NCBI GenBank assembly: GCA_947650285.1
Contig: CANTFL010001350.1
Location: 1-64,000 of the forward strand
From: Hyaloperonospora brassicae
Lineage: Eukaryota > Oomycota > Peronosporomycetes > Peronosporales > Peronosporaceae
Direction: 5' to 3'
DNA: 64,000 nucleotides
A program made the position numbers and the translations under genes. The notes beneath the pieces are model-generated. The model had not been told where the DNA came from. It ran no database searches and was given only the letters and a program-made list of their open reading frames with translations. Positions 36,030 through 47,600 of the stretch are shown here, piece after piece (positions within the stretch are counted from its first letter, which is position 1; every line of letters begins with the position of its first letter).

Positions 36030-36234
36030 ATTGAAATCTGTTTAATGTTAGCCAATCAAACCCAAAACCATTGGCACATTGCTAGCCCTATATGTATCCT
36101 GAATTTCGAAACCACGTGTCTCCCTCTCCCAAAGATCGTCCCCTTGTACCTATATGGCTTACACCAATTGCGCGCTCTCTCGAACTTTAGCGTGACCCAC
36201 ACCCGATCGTATACCATCGATATAAAGATCAAGT

Positions 36235-36272
36235 GATCAGATCGAGATCGAGAGATCAGATCGAGATCGACA
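36235..36272. repeat. Tandem 19-bp GATC-rich repeat
   Basis: Two copies of a unit beginning GATCAGATCGAGATCGA, differing at one base, are followed by a decayed third. It sits in a locally GATC-dense patch. Confidence 0.7.
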
Positions 36273-36623
36273 GCTCAGCTCGAGCCCGTAACCACCCATT
36301 TCAGTAAGTATTCCTCCAATTAGATCCCCTTTCGGTTTTAACTGAAGCCTGCGATCTGAGAGCTCCCACAACCTTACTCAGTGGTAAAATCTCGTGAGCG
36401 CTTTACCACCACACCACATTTTGTGATCGCGATCGTTTATTCAACACCGCCGTTCACGCATCCGATATGAACCCTACACTACAAGGGAACGAATATTTTG
36501 GATGGGCGACATGTGGCATCGGATTATGGCACATGGATAAGCATAATCGTCGTAGTAGTAAATGATTAGCCAAACATTTACTAAATTTACGACTATGTCT
36601 ATCTGACTAAATGATTTGAATGG

Positions 36624-36628
36624 TTAAG
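36624..36628. repeat. Target site duplication of element B (left)
   Basis: TTAAG, repeated at 44,614-44,618 directly after the 3' LTR. Confidence 0.9.
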
Positions 36629-37020
36629 TGAAACGGGGCAGCCCGTTACATGGAAGTGTCACTTTAAAAGAAAGTGACAAAAAAGAATATTACGTAATTA
36701 TTCTTTTAACAATATCACCGATAATGGTAATATTGGTGAAGCTACCAAAGTATCTGCTCATTGGTTGATATCGTGATAATATCAACCCACCAATCGCCGC
36801 AGGACGCGCGCAATGAGTGGTGACAAATCGTCACCATACACTCAGGTATATTAGCATAATTAAGTCAGTTTATTAAAAAAGACAGTAGCAAAAAGACTTT
36901 ATTATATTAATATAACATTTTACTTTCTCCTTATCCTACGCTTCCTCGTTCGCCTCGTGTACGTCTGTCGGGGCACCGATACTCTTGCGTTAAGTTCACG
37001 CAAGGGTGTGCCCCGTTACA
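36629..37020 (+). repeat. 5' LTR of element B
   Basis: It starts TGAAACGGGG (ancestral TGTAACGGGG) and ends CCCCGTTACA. Internal inverted repeats are GTCACTTT/AAAGTGAC, GGTTGATATC/GATATCAACC (one mismatch) and TTGCGT/ACGCAA near the 3' end. Confidence 0.93.
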
Positions 37021-37040
37021 CCTGGTAGCACTTTGTAGTC
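37021..37040 (+). promoter_or_regulatory. Primer-binding site of element B
   Basis: TGGTAGCACTTTG starts at 37,023, two bases after the LTR. The leading TGG would pair with a tRNA CCA end, and the primer would end in GTGCTACCA. The tRNA identity is not determined. Confidence 0.6.
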
Positions 37041-37064
37041 CTTCCAAGGACCACAACATCCAAC

Positions 37065-38219
37065 ATGAACATAAGGGTTGATGAAGAGACCTTTCACGCC
37101 ACGCGTGAAGGGTTTACCCATTTGAGTGACATCGAATGGGGTGCGGTAGAACGAATGAGTTCTACCGTAGGCGAGTTCGCCATTAGCGCCATGTTTGAGT
37201 CTCTAGACAGAGACCTTCAACATGCCGCTATCGCCAAGTTTATACAACATGAACTTGTCACCGAAAGGGAGAAAGTAGCCTTGCTTTACCATCAAGGCGC
37301 TCAACAGGCCGAGCAGTTGAGAGAACTCGGTGCTCAACAGACAGAGCTGTTGAGACAGCAGCAATTCCATGCTGCTGTGGGCGGGACGGCGCATGCGCGT
37401 CGTCCCGAGGTCATGAAGGTTGACATCTCCAAGTACAGTGGAGTCCCGGAGGACTCCCTGTTACTATGGTTTGTCGAACTCGACAGAGCCTTAAGGGCTC
37501 GTCGCGTCGAAGATGAGCAAATGAAACTCACATTTGCTCAGACCCACTTGGCAGGGCGTGCCAAAACTTGGTCCCTGGGACTCGAGAGTAGCGACCCAAA
37601 TGTTTTTAGGTCGCTAGATGACTTCAAGTCCCGGCTCAGACAAACGTTTGAGCCGCCACGAGCTGAGTTCAGGGCTCGTTCAGAGCTCCTGAAACTCAAG
37701 CAGGGTAAGCGTGATGTGCACGCTTACGCACAACATATACGACTCCTAGCGAGTAGTATAACTGCTAACCCAGTTCATGAACACACGTTGATTACGGTGT
37801 TCATGCAAGGGCTCGCAGAAGGGCCCGTCAGGAGCCACCTGTTCCGCCTTGATCTAAATACTCTTGAATAAGCGATATCAGCCGCGGAACAGGAAGACTT
37901 AAGCATGAGACAGGCTCATGCTAGCTCAAACTCTTACCGTCCACCAAGACGACAAGAGATCGGAGGTCCAGAACCAATGGACCTCTGCTATGTTGAGGGC
38001 GAGAGACCTCGCTCTTCAAACAACAAGCGATTGCAGAGGTGCAATCGCTGTCAGAAGTTAGGGCACTACACATACGAGTGTAGTGCTCCACGCCCAGTAC
38101 CAAACAGTACTGCGCGAAATGGACGACCATTTGCCAGAAAGGGCAATGGGCGTGGGTCCAGCGCTGTTGCGAAGCCGCAACAGCGAGACGGACCATCAAA
38201 AAATGGTCGGGGTCAGTAG
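37065..38219 (+). pseudogene. Gag of element B, one premature stop
   Basis: The frame runs in register from ATG 37,065 to TAG 38,217-38,219 (384 codons). The only break is TAA at 37,869-37,871, where element C has GAA, so a single substitution killed it. The N-terminal half is a helical capsid-like domain with a Gln/Glu-rich coiled coil at about residues 70-105. The retrotransposon gag core follows (TFAQTHLAGRAKTWSLGL, then QTFEPPRAEF). A proper CCHC knuckle (CNRCQKLGHYTYEC) lies near residue 330. A basic Gly/Arg tail ends GPSKNGRGQ, over the frameshift heptamer. Confidence 0.9.
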
Positions 38220-38238
38220 GGGCGGAGCGCCCTACTGA
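38198..38238 (+). promoter_or_regulatory. gag-pol -1 frameshift signal (element B)
   Basis: The heptamer A AAA AAT occupies 38,198-38,204 in the gag frame (TCA AAA AAT). After a 9-base spacer a stem begins at 38,214: CAGTAGGG pairs with CCCTACTG (38,230-38,237). The gag TAG lies inside the left arm. The -1 frame continues open into protease. Heptamer, spacer length and stem are the standard parts of a ribosomal -1 frameshift signal. Confidence 0.75.
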
Positions 38239-41200
38239 TTCAGCAACCTCAAGAGAATTTGCAAATCTCTTGACGAAAGTTGCTCCAGATACACAATCAT
38301 TGTGTGTCTCTTCACCTGGTGATGACGTTTCGCTCATCACCTTGAAGTTGGGAGCGACAAATGATTTGTCGCTGCGTGCCCTAGTAGACTGCGGGGCGTC
38401 GAACAACTTTGTTCGTCTCCAGTCACTAGAGGGTCGTAGGCTCAAGTTCGTTGAGCGCGACACTCCCCTCACGAGGATGACGGTGCGCCTTGCAACAGGC
38501 GCATCGATAACCGTTGAGATACGTGTAGTAGGAATCCACTACACGTTAGAGGGCGAACAGTACGATGATGACTTTATCGTATTGGATCTGGATGACAAAT
38601 TTGATGTCATCCTGGGATTACCTCGGCTCAGAAGGTACGAGCCAAGGGTGAGCTGGCAGCATCGATCCGTGAAGATGCCTGCCGCTTGTTGATCAGATGG
38701 CCATCTGATGAACATCTTGGAGCGTCCACAAGCGTGTGGATGTTCTGCGAGTGAGTGCGATGGCCTCACTTGCGGTTCGGTTGTTAGCGCGAATACACAA
38801 GATTGCAGTGTAGTTGATCACTACACTGTGGAGCAAGATCCCGGCGGCTGTACAGAAGTACAGGCTGCGCCGAAGGTCCACCACTCGAATAAGTCGAGTG
38901 GACCGGGACATGGATGCATGCCTAGCGGGCAGCATCTTAGACAGAAGAAACCTGTTGCTTCCAAAGGGCAACATGGAAATCCTAGGTCGACTGGAGAGTA
39001 TACCGTAGAGGATCGGTCCCTGACTGTGGTTGCACAGCCACAGTCAAAAGACGTCGAGGGAATACGTCCCCACGTACTTATGGAAGGAATTCCTCAAGAG
39101 TCACTTGCTGAGGGATTAGGCCCTCAGCAACCTGTGGAAGCAAGTTCCCAGGAAGAAACCGAGACGTTGAACGTCTTGGTCAATGACGGATCAAGCGTAG
39201 GCGCTTATACGCTTGATCTGATTGTGCCTCCGAAGTTAACTTCGGAGATAACTCAGTTGCCAACGCTAGAACCGAAACGGTTCTTGCGTGATCTGCGTAG
39301 TGTCAAAGTCAAGCAGATCTGCATACTCGTCACAGAGGATGAGTATGTGGCCGATATTCGGTCGGCAACAGTATTTGCTGAGAACGAATGGGTTCTCAGC
39401 AGCTCATCGATGGACGAAAATGTCCTCGAAGAGAAGACTCGGATTGAGCGATACACGTCTCAATCCTGGGAGTCACTTCAGGCAAATCCTTTGTATAAGG
39501 ATTTGATCAGATTCAAGGACATATTCCCTGAATCCGTGCCTTGCGAGTTGCCTAAGGACAAAGGCACTCGACACGAGATCGAGCTCAACCGGGCTCGAAG
39601 TACTGTGTCATGAAGCAGTGGCCACTGCCTCGTGAACAAGTACTAGCGATCGACATGTTCTTTGCCGATCGCTTAGAAGCAGGCCATGTGAGGTAATCAA
39701 CATCCCCTCACAGCTCTCCGACCTTCTGTGTGCAAAAGGTCACATGATGGTGGCGGATAGTGCACGCATTCAACAAGTTTAATGATGCAACGGTACCGGC
39801 TCAGACGCCGATACCGAGGAAGGACGTAATCATAGATGGTATGTCAAAGAGTACCGTCTTTTCGTCCATGGATCTGATGGATGGATTCGATCAGATTCGC
39901 ATGCGTGAACGGGACGTCCTGTTCACGGCAGTGAGTACCCCCAGCGGGATGCTGTGGGAGTGGCTAGTTATGCCACAGGGGCTGAGCAATGCCCCTGCAA
40001 CATTCAACAGATGTGTCACAAATCTGTTGAGACCGGTGCGAGACTTCGCACCGAGTTACTTCGACGATGTGTTCGTCCATAGCCGGGCTATAGACGTAAA
40101 ACACGGACGTTGAAGTTCACAGAACTCACGTTCGTCAGGTTCTTCAACTTATGCGCGAGCATAAGTTGTACGCCAACCTCAAGAAGTGTATATTCGCGGC
40201 AAGCGAAATACCACTTCTTGAGTGCATCGTGGGTAAACACGGCGTACGCCCTGATCCCGAAAAGATCAAGGCGATCACCGACTGGCCAGTGCCAGTCGAT
40301 GTCAAGGGACTAAGGAAGTTCCTTGGTCCAGCGGCGTACTTGCACAAGTACTCGCGCAACTACGCCGATATGACTGTTCATCTTTCTTGCTTGCTCAAGA
40401 AAAATGTCAAGTGGTCATGGAACGCTGAGTTCCAGCGTTCCTTTGAAGGTATCAAGCAAAGCTTGATGCAATCGCCGATATTGGCGATTGCAGATCAGGA
40501 CAGACCATTTCATGTGGTCTGTGACGCCAGCGATTTTGCAATCGGCTGTGCGTTATGCAGTTTGATGCAGATGGCGCGTAGCGCGTCATCTGTTATCAGT
40601 CGCGTCAGCTGCAAGCAGCTGAGCGTAATTACTTAGTGCATGACAAGGAACTCCTTTCCATTAAGTACGCACTGGCTAAGTTTCGCGTCTATCTCTTGGG
40701 AGATAGACCGTTTGTTGTCTACACGGACCATGCGTCATTACGCACGGCCGTAAACAGCCCACACCTCTCGCAAAGAATGGCGAGGTGGCTGCCTTTCTTC
40801 GCGGAGTATAACTTCTCCGTGGAGTATAAGCCAGGACGACTCAATGTCGTCGCTGATGCGCTTTCGCGCCGGCCCTATTTCGAGCCGGACGCACAAATCA
40901 ACAGTGAGGATAAGCCCACTGATGCGACACTGTCAGTCAGTGTCCCGTCGTCAAGTTTACTTGACGACGTACGAAAAGCATACGCGAAAGATAAGGATCT
41001 TCTGCAATTGATGGATCATCTGGTGAATCCATCCAGTAAATCCATGAGGGATTTACCAGCTTTGTACCGATCCTCATCGGATCGGTATAGTACACGCAAC
41101 GGATTGCTGTACTATACAGCTGTTGCCGACGACACGCCTCGTGTCGTCGTATTCGCTCATCATGATTTGCGTTTACGCATCATGTATGAGTGTCACGATG

Positions 41201-43112
41201 CCCCAACAGGTGGCCATCGTGGTAGAGAAAAGACTTACCTCACGGTAAGTCGTGACTTTTACTGACCACGCCAGTACCAGTTTGTCCGCACGTACATACG
41301 TGCTTGCGAGGTTTGTCAACTGGTGAAGCCTAGTCCTTCATCCCGTGCGCCATTGCAGCCTCTGCCTGTTCCGACAGAGTGCTGGCAGTCCGTTTCAATG
41401 GACTTTGTCTTCGGTTTTCCCGAAGACGCTCACAAGAATAATGGTATTCTTGTGTTTGTTGACCGATTTAGCAAGATGGTGCATCTTGCTGCTGTCCCTG
41501 AGTCGATCAAGGCTCAAGGTTGTGCTTGTGTCTTTCTAGACACGGTCTTTAGACTCCACGGGTTACCCCGTGAACTCGTATCCGACCGTGACCCTCGGTT
41601 CACGGCGGCATTTTGGCAAACCGTGTTCCGTTCTCTCAGAACACGATTGAAGATGTCTACTTCTGACCATCCTGTTTCGGGATGGTCAGACGGAACGTGC
41701 GAACCGTGTCCTCGAAGAGATCCTTCGAGGATATGTCCACTCATTTCCGAGTTGGAGCGAATTCCTACCCATGGTGGAATTCGCCATCGATAATTCGGTG
41801 CATGCTTCCACACAGCACACACCGTGTTACGTTAATGGCCTACGCCATCCACGTGTGCCCACCCTTCTAGAGTGTGACTCTTGGATAAGGGGGGAGGGAC
41901 TCGCTCGAGCAAAAACCGTTTTGGCTCTTGCTCATCACGTGTCGACGCTAACGTCGTCACGTATGATGCCGATGTCGATCAAGTCGACATCGATGAAGAA
42001 GATCACCTCAATAATGGCGATGACGCTATTATTGACTCGGATGATATGACGATGCTGGTATATTCAGCATCGTCAACGATTATGCCAGCGAGGAAGACGA
42101 CAACCTCGCTGAAGAAGAGAGCAATCTCTTAGCAGTGCGCACGAAGCGCACTGAAAGACAAAACAAAGAGTCAGCAGAGAAATTCCTGCTGACTCGAGAA
42201 GCGGTAGACCGTTTCGTTCAGGACGCCATCGCAAATGCGGTGGACCGTCAGAAACGGAACGCAGACAAGAATGGAAGAGCAAATGTTCTTTCATTTAAAG
42301 TTAACGACCTATTACTACTGTCTACGGTAAACTTACCTGGACATGCAGTCACTAGTGTCGGCAATAGTTTACTACTGCCGAAGTACATCGGGCCATTTCG
42401 AGTGTTGCATCGCAAGGGCAATGCATACACACTCGAATTGTCACGTAAGATGCGCACGCATCCTACGTTTTACGTGGGGAGACTCAGGCCGTACTATCAG
42501 TCCGAGCCTTCTTCTTCCGATGAAGATAGCCCCCACGTTCAAGAACATCCATCAAGTTCTTGCGTTCGCGCTCCAGACGATCCGTCTGGTCGCGCAGATA
42601 TGATACCTCGGAACTTAACCGAGATATCTCCCCTCGAGCTGTCGCCAGCTCGCCGAATAGGGAGCGGACATCCCGCTCGACCTGAAGCTGCGCTGTGGCG
42701 TAATCGGCGCGGTCTCTCGCCCGATCAGCCTCGTGATCCTTGCGGTTCTTCCGCACGGTATCAGTCAAAGCATAGCGCCGTTCGCGCTCGTGCTTCAAGT
42801 CATCGCGCAATTCATCGATTGCGCGATCCACCTCGTAAGGGTCGAGATGGTGAACAGAATCATCTGGAGGAGGTCTTTCCTCCTCCACCACATCCTTTGG
42901 TGGATGCTCACGGTCATAAACGCTTTCAAGGGGAGCGTATCTTGAATCACCGTGACGTTTTAGGATCAAGGACGAGCTACCTCGTCCAGTGGCGGGGGTA
43001 TCCACCCTCTTGAAACAGCTGGGAGCCCCGCTCTCAGCTGTTGATGGAAGTTGAAGGTCTCGTCCGCCAGTATGACGATACCCATCCGATGAGTCCTCGG
43101 GACCATCGGTAA
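38205..43112 (+). pseudogene. Pol of element B, disrupted
   Basis: Protease (38,270-38,692) has the active site DCGASNNFV, with Cys where Ser or Thr is usual. A long linker (38,708-39,613) leads to RT (39,620-40,440; MDLMDGFDQIRM and the catalytic YFDDVFVHS at about 40,065). RNase H follows (40,440-40,870), then integrase (41,080-41,790). The post-integrase region (42,135-42,480) leads to a chromodomain (SYLVQWRGYPPS), broken by TGA at 43,011-43,013 where C has TGG. Other lesions include frame changes at about 39,590, 40,110, 40,560 and 41,680 and a stop at 41,265. The 41,680 lesion coincides with an inverted hairpin loop. Confidence 0.92.
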
Positions 43113-44088
43113 ACACGCGCCCTAGGCGCTTGTAGACGGATTGCAAGTTTGCAATCGCGTCACGCATCTCCTCCGAGATGTGTGCCCTTCCCCAGGGCGA
43201 ACTTAGGGAATACAAGTCCCTATGTGCACGCTGCGAGTTGTCAACACAACTCGCACAAGGGTCTCCCCATGTGAGGCAAGGAATGCCTGCCTCACTCGAC
43301 AAACAGTGCAACCGGTACCTGGCACCGGTTGGCGTTCGCTTTTCGAACCTGAGGCGTGTCGCCTCAAGTTTCTTGAGCCACCCTTCTCGTCCAAAATTCT
43401 TTACGTTATGGACGAACGCATTCCACGCAGCCAAAAGCGAGGCCTTGTCACGCTTTTGGTTGCTGTTTTACCATCGATGACTAAGGAAGACATCGAGATA
43501 AAAGCCTTATTCAGCGCGAAAGTTGCTCGCGCTGGGAGTCAAGCCGTGAAGATCAGTCGCATCGAATAAGGGTATTCGATGGTGTTGGCTTGTCTCGTGA
43601 GACAAGCCATTGATGAGCCGTTCGGGCAAACGCCACGGCTTCAGCTCATCACTATTCACGGTGGTACCTTTGTTCGTATCACGGTTGTCAGTATGACGAT
43701 GGGTTGCACCATCGTCAGTTCGCTCGTGCGAAGGAGCACGAGCTGATTTCGGTGATGAGCAAACATACTCATCACCAGATTTGTCATCACTGCCGAACAG
43801 ACTGTGTTGCAACTCACGAGTCCGTTCGTTCGGCAGTGGCCTTGGCGAACACTGAGGCGTCGCCGGTGAGCGAGACGCCTCTGCAGCATTGCCCGAGTCA
43901 GACACGTCTGACTCGCCAGAGTAGATGACCTCAATGTCGGGGTCATCATGCGCACGCGGTGCTGTACCGCGTGCACCTGCAGCACCTCTTGCTACAGGCG
44001 AAGAACGAGCAGCAGACGACGAATCGTCTGCCGCAGAAGCTAGCACAGGCACAGACTCTGTGTGCCTTGAGTCACCCCGCATAGACAT
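42484..44088 (-). pseudogene. Antisense ORF of element B, one frame break
   Basis: It starts MSMRGD at 44,088, like the intact copy in C. The N-terminal part (to 43,507, 193 codons) and the C-terminal part (43,434-42,484, 316 codons) lie in different frames, so a frameshift sits between them at about 43,440-43,510. The C-terminal part keeps the Cys block (CLTWGDPCASCVDN) and the long charged coiled coil ending YLHRKKKARTDS. It overlaps the chromodomain end of pol on the other strand. The function is unknown. Confidence 0.85.
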
Positions 44089-44220
44089 GTTAACTATGCG
44101 AGGTCAGGTTGAGTTATGAACGGAACTAACCCAACAAGTGCTCCCTGTCCCGATGGCGCCCAACGGGTGGCCGCCATAATTTTCGATAGTCACACGGTGA
44201 CTATCAGTTAAGGGGGGTGA

Positions 44221-44613
44221 TGTAACGGGGCAGCCCGTTACCTGGAAGTGTCACTTTAAAAGAAAGTGACAATAAAGAATATGAAGTTGAATATTCTTTT
44301 AACAATATCACCGATAATGGTGATATTGGTGAAGCGACTAAAGAGTCTGTTCATTGGTTGATATCTTGATGATATCAACCCACCAATCGCCGCAAGACGC
44401 GCGCAATGAGTGGTGACGAGACGTTACCATACACTCAGTTATATGAGCATAATTAAGTCAGGTTAAACAAAGAGACAGTAGTTAAAAGACTTAATTATAT
44501 TAATATAACAGTTCTGCTTTTACCCTACCTACGCTTCCTCGCTTGCCTTGTGTACGTCTGTCGGGGCACCGATACCCTTGCGTTAAGTTCACGCAAGGGT
44601 GTGCCCCTTTACA
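44221..44613 (+). repeat. 3' LTR of element B
   Basis: It starts TGTAACGGGG after the polypurine tract and TGA. It ends CCCCTTTACA (one change from CCCCGTTACA), directly followed by TTAAG. Confidence 0.93.
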
Positions 44614-44618
44614 TTAAG
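44614..44618. repeat. Target site duplication of element B (right)
   Basis: TTAAG, identical to 36,624-36,628. Confidence 0.9.
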
Positions 44619-47600
44619 TTCATATTAACGTGCACACGCGTCGTTAATTTTTCAACAGGGCTAGTATGCCCCCCTTCGTTAGAGAAAGCAATGCAGCTAT
44701 GATAAATACATCCATTTATTGTATATACCTTCATGTCAGACGAAAAGAATGCTCAATTCCATATGTATGTGATTAGTACTTATTTCGCGTTTTACGTCTA
44801 TTGTGGTTCATCGATCGTTAACGTCTCAAATTGCTACAAAAAAACGTATGCGAGTCTAATGCACGTAGGCTCGCAATTTGATGGATGCAAAGTGTCAATA
44901 TGCCCCTAGCTGAGGCAAAAGAATGTGTTGTCGTCATTGTAATCGGTTGCGGTTCACTGAGACGCAATAGATTATCAGGATAAAAGCATCTGTCGTACAG
45001 GCTTGAATCTACAATACGCCCATTAGAAAGTTGCGAAGACGAACAAACATACTTTTATTTAATTTCATCGGTGGGTGATATTACATATTCTTAATAACAA
45101 TAACATTAGTCGATACCGTTTTACTACGCGACAGGTGGACCCTACAAGCTTTCGCCTTCCCATTACTTGATTTACACTGTCATTTGCAGTTCCATTGGTA
45201 TGGTTGTTGTCCTATATACAAATGCGATAGTACCTCTTCTCAAATAATGTAATGGAACGTTAGAAGACGCCAGTAAATTTGCTGTGTCCTACGCGAAACG
45301 AATTTAGTGCTACATTGACTGCACCATATAATGCGACTATTTCTTTGAACAATCTCGACCAGTCAATGCGGATATGTGGACTATATAAATGTGTATGCTC
45401 CTCAAGAATGGACTAAATTTATAAAATGGGAAGCTTTCAAGATGATGGAACGACCTTATAATCATTCAAACAAAGTCTAATTCACCTTAGCAGCTAAGGT
45501 CTTCGGTCAAATTTGTACCGTCATAATATGAGGTGTTTAACGATTAAATTGAGTTCGACGAATTGTCAGCTGAATGATTTGTATTGTAGTTCCACCGAAA
45601 CGGCATAACAAGTGCCACAATTATCAACACGATACTTATGGCTTGAAATAATCTTAGATATTGACCCATTAAATCACTGATTGAGTATTCACAATTGTAA
45701 CGAATTGTGGCAAAGAAGTAAGCGTAAATATTTGATTTTTTGTTATGCTCAAAAAGACAAGACATTTTGTGGATATAGCGGGATCTCGCTTAAGCACATC
45801 GAAAACAAATTTGATCCACGTCGTCACAAATGAGTTTTATTAATGGAGCACTTTCCCCAATTCGAAAGGATTAATTAGTATCTATCGCTATTGATCGCTC
45901 ATAACAAAACTTCTATACCGCAATTTTTCGTATCAACGGGTTTGACCACCTACAATTTTATGTATAGTTTTTCAAAGCTAGCTACACCATCCAGGTAAAG
46001 TTATCAAACATTGTTCTTGTTTATTCTGCCTCAAGTCGCTCCATAAAATTTCTGAGGAGATTTTGACGACTAGCTATTCGAATATGGTGCTTTTGTATTT
46101 CACATAATTAAGACAAATTGCTCGGGACAATAAATACACAAATTACGATGTCAAAGCACATATGCTGGGTATGGAAATACAAACCAGCATTGTATCTCAC
46201 ACATTTGATAAACAACTATGTTAGGCTGCACTCGAAGCGTCGACGCAAATAAAGTATGCGCAATACGGTTGTTGTCGATATGGAACATATTTTTTCATTG
46301 TACGAAATGGTTATAAACATCGCAGATGCGTAATGCTCATCACTACTTTCAGGCTTAAGTATCTTCAGCTGTGTAGTTAATGATTTATGCATACATATAA
46401 GACAAACACAAAAATATAGCCATCTGACCACCACTTAGTGTGCCATCCAACATCCCCTAAACGATATATTTCTTTGCTGGATGGTCTATGTCCAGCGTTT
46501 TATATCAAGTCAAAAAGCAATGAAATTCCCAGCGAGAGTATTTGCGTTAACAATAAATGTGTCAATGTCCTGTAACGAGCTCACTCCGTTACATTTAGTT
46601 CTTCGTGCTACCCGACCACGCCATCACGGCCTCCATGCATAATTTAATCATCCGCGCGGAGAATTAAAGAAACATGTAAGTGAAGTAATACGTAAGTAAA
46701 ACGATTTGTACATTCTAGCAATGTATGCTCTGTATAACATTCAAAGTTGGCACGTGATGAGCTACATCTTTGGACGAATTAAAGACGGTCACAAGTTGAT
46801 AAACTTGTGCCTATGTCACCAAGCAACACTGTTTATCGGTGAGTATTATGGTGGCTGTATAATCGCCGCGGTTAGCACTGTTGTGGAGGTCAACGTCTTT
46901 TGTTTCGGCATTTACTTTCTATATTGTAAACTTTGCTTATTCCCTTGACAAGGGTCATTTACAAAGGTATCTGTGGTTTACTGAAAATCGTTGATGCCAT
47001 CAGGAAGCTTATATGTACTATGTAGAGACCACCTGGTCAATTATGGAATAAAGCACCAGTTTACAGTAAGACGTGAGCGAGAAATATTAAGCTATGCGCG
47101 ATCTAGCCTCTGCGCTTGGCGTAGAAGCTGTCACGTGTGCATGTAGCGATCAGGTACAACAAGCGACGTCAACATAGGGTTGATTGTAGTGCTAATATTC
47201 CGCGGGCGTTCAAACAATTATTTTGATGCTCTTTTCTTTTTGCACGGAGGTTCAGTGTCCGCAGACACTTCACGCTAATAAGGTGATGGACACTGTGACG
47301 CTCATTGCGTTTTGGTCTACCTGCTAGACGAGGCGGTATACTGTTAAAGCATGCCAATTTTATGAAGAACAAGTTAGTGGTATCTTCTGCCCAACGACGC
47401 ACTGATCGCATACATTAAGCTGTCCTCACATCTGCTTTATCCGTGCTCTTCTCTTGATATTTCGCGATGCCGCTTCACTCCAAAGTAAACTATCAGCGCT
47501 GTTCGAGTCGACGAATATGTCATGGCACAATACACTTTATGCCTTGTATCCTTGCCATTGTCTGAACAAGATTGTTCAACACAGCTTTTATTAGCAGCAT

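Larger units (their letters stand above)
30611..36623. other. Long AT-rich gene-poor stretch
   Basis: The first few hundred bases must hold the phosphatase promoter, but I see no certain core element. From about 31,150 to 35,500 the DNA is AT-rich with only short random frames. Exceptions are a gypsy tail relic at 35,578-36,029, a GATC-rich patch at 35,520-36,450, and a 19-bp tandem duplication at 36,235-36,272. Confidence 0.5.
36629..44613 (+). mobile_element. Ty3/gypsy element B
   Basis: A full-length 7,985-bp insertion of family A-C. It has 5-bp target duplications (TTAAG), LTRs of 392 and 393 bp with roughly 40 differences (about 89% identity), a primer site and a polypurine tract (AAGGGGGG before 44,218). 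It carries gag, pol and chromodomain on the plus strand and the antisense ORF on the minus strand. Its LTRs are more diverged than those of A, so the insertion appears older. It nevertheless has fewer coding lesions than A, and pol is still broken in about eight places. Confidence 0.95.
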
